Source of the DNA: Larix sibirica
Taxonomy: Eukaryota; Streptophyta; Pinopsida; Pinales; Pinaceae
Direction: 5' to 3'
Length of the DNA: 31,207 bases
Assembly (NCBI GenBank): GCA_004151065.3
Contig: NWUY0300049764.1
Span: 21,763 to 52,969, forward strand
Notes under the pieces: generated by a model
Seen by the model: the letters and a program-made list of their open reading frames with translations, nothing else
Told to the model about the DNA's origin: nothing
Database searches by the model: none
Position numbers and translations under genes: made by a program
Shown here: in pieces, positions 31,126 through 31,207 of the stretch
Layout: every line of letters begins with the position of its first letter
Numbering within the stretch: the first letter of the stretch is position 1

Positions 31126-31207
31126 TTAAGGATCCATAATTTTCTTAAAGTGTAGAAACCTTGGTGAATCTTACTAACTAGTATAGACCCATCTAACTCT
31201 GGTTCTA

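Overview
The window is plant nuclear DNA of the repeat-rich, gene-poor kind. It is AT-rich, holds no recognisable single-copy gene, and is built almost wholly from decayed Ty3/gypsy LTR retrotransposons. The two primer-binding sites (initiator tRNA-Met type and tRNA-Asp type), the polyprotein domains and the 5-bp target-site duplication are those of plant elements. A large-genome seed plant, possibly a gymnosperm, is my inference; the sequence alone does not name the species.

Layout. (1) 1-4410 and 29711 to about 30105 are two halves of one old '+' strand Ty3/gypsy element (the host element): end of its 5' LTR (to about 470), a tRNA-iMet-like PBS, an unrecognised leader, then stop- and frameshift-ridden gag, protease, reverse transcriptase, RNase H and integrase. 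Its integrase is cut at 4415 and resumes at 29711. (2) 4416-29710 is one nested insertion of about 25.3 kb in the opposite orientation, bounded by a perfect 5-bp duplication, CTATG. It has three LTRs (4416-5945, 16274-17820, 28148-29710) alternating with two nearly equal internal regions (copy A 5946-16273, copy B 17821-28147), that is LTR-internal-LTR-internal-LTR. (3) About 30106-31207 is an unidentified flank with a C-poor stretch and a broken, coding-like '-' strand segment.

Each internal copy reads on the '-' strand as: tRNA-Asp-type PBS, gag (core, two tandem zinc knuckles, Q/N/P-rich tail), protease, RT, RNase H, integrase with a GPY/F-like end, an 18-bp minisatellite, a hairpin, two internal G-tracts resembling the 3' polypurine tract, a long additional ORF of about 1,000 codons (aORF) that runs almost to the polypurine tract, then the LTR. 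RT and gag resemble the plant Athila/Tat (non-chromovirus) side of Ty3/gypsy. Both copies are dead, but their stops and frameshifts often fall at different places, so comparing the two shows what the ancestral frames looked like.

The points most worth attention are the triple-LTR structure sharing one target duplication, the aORF downstream of integrase, the duplicated polypurine-like tracts in front of it, and the colinear minisatellite beside a palindrome. I saw no non-transposon gene, structural RNA gene or CRISPR array.
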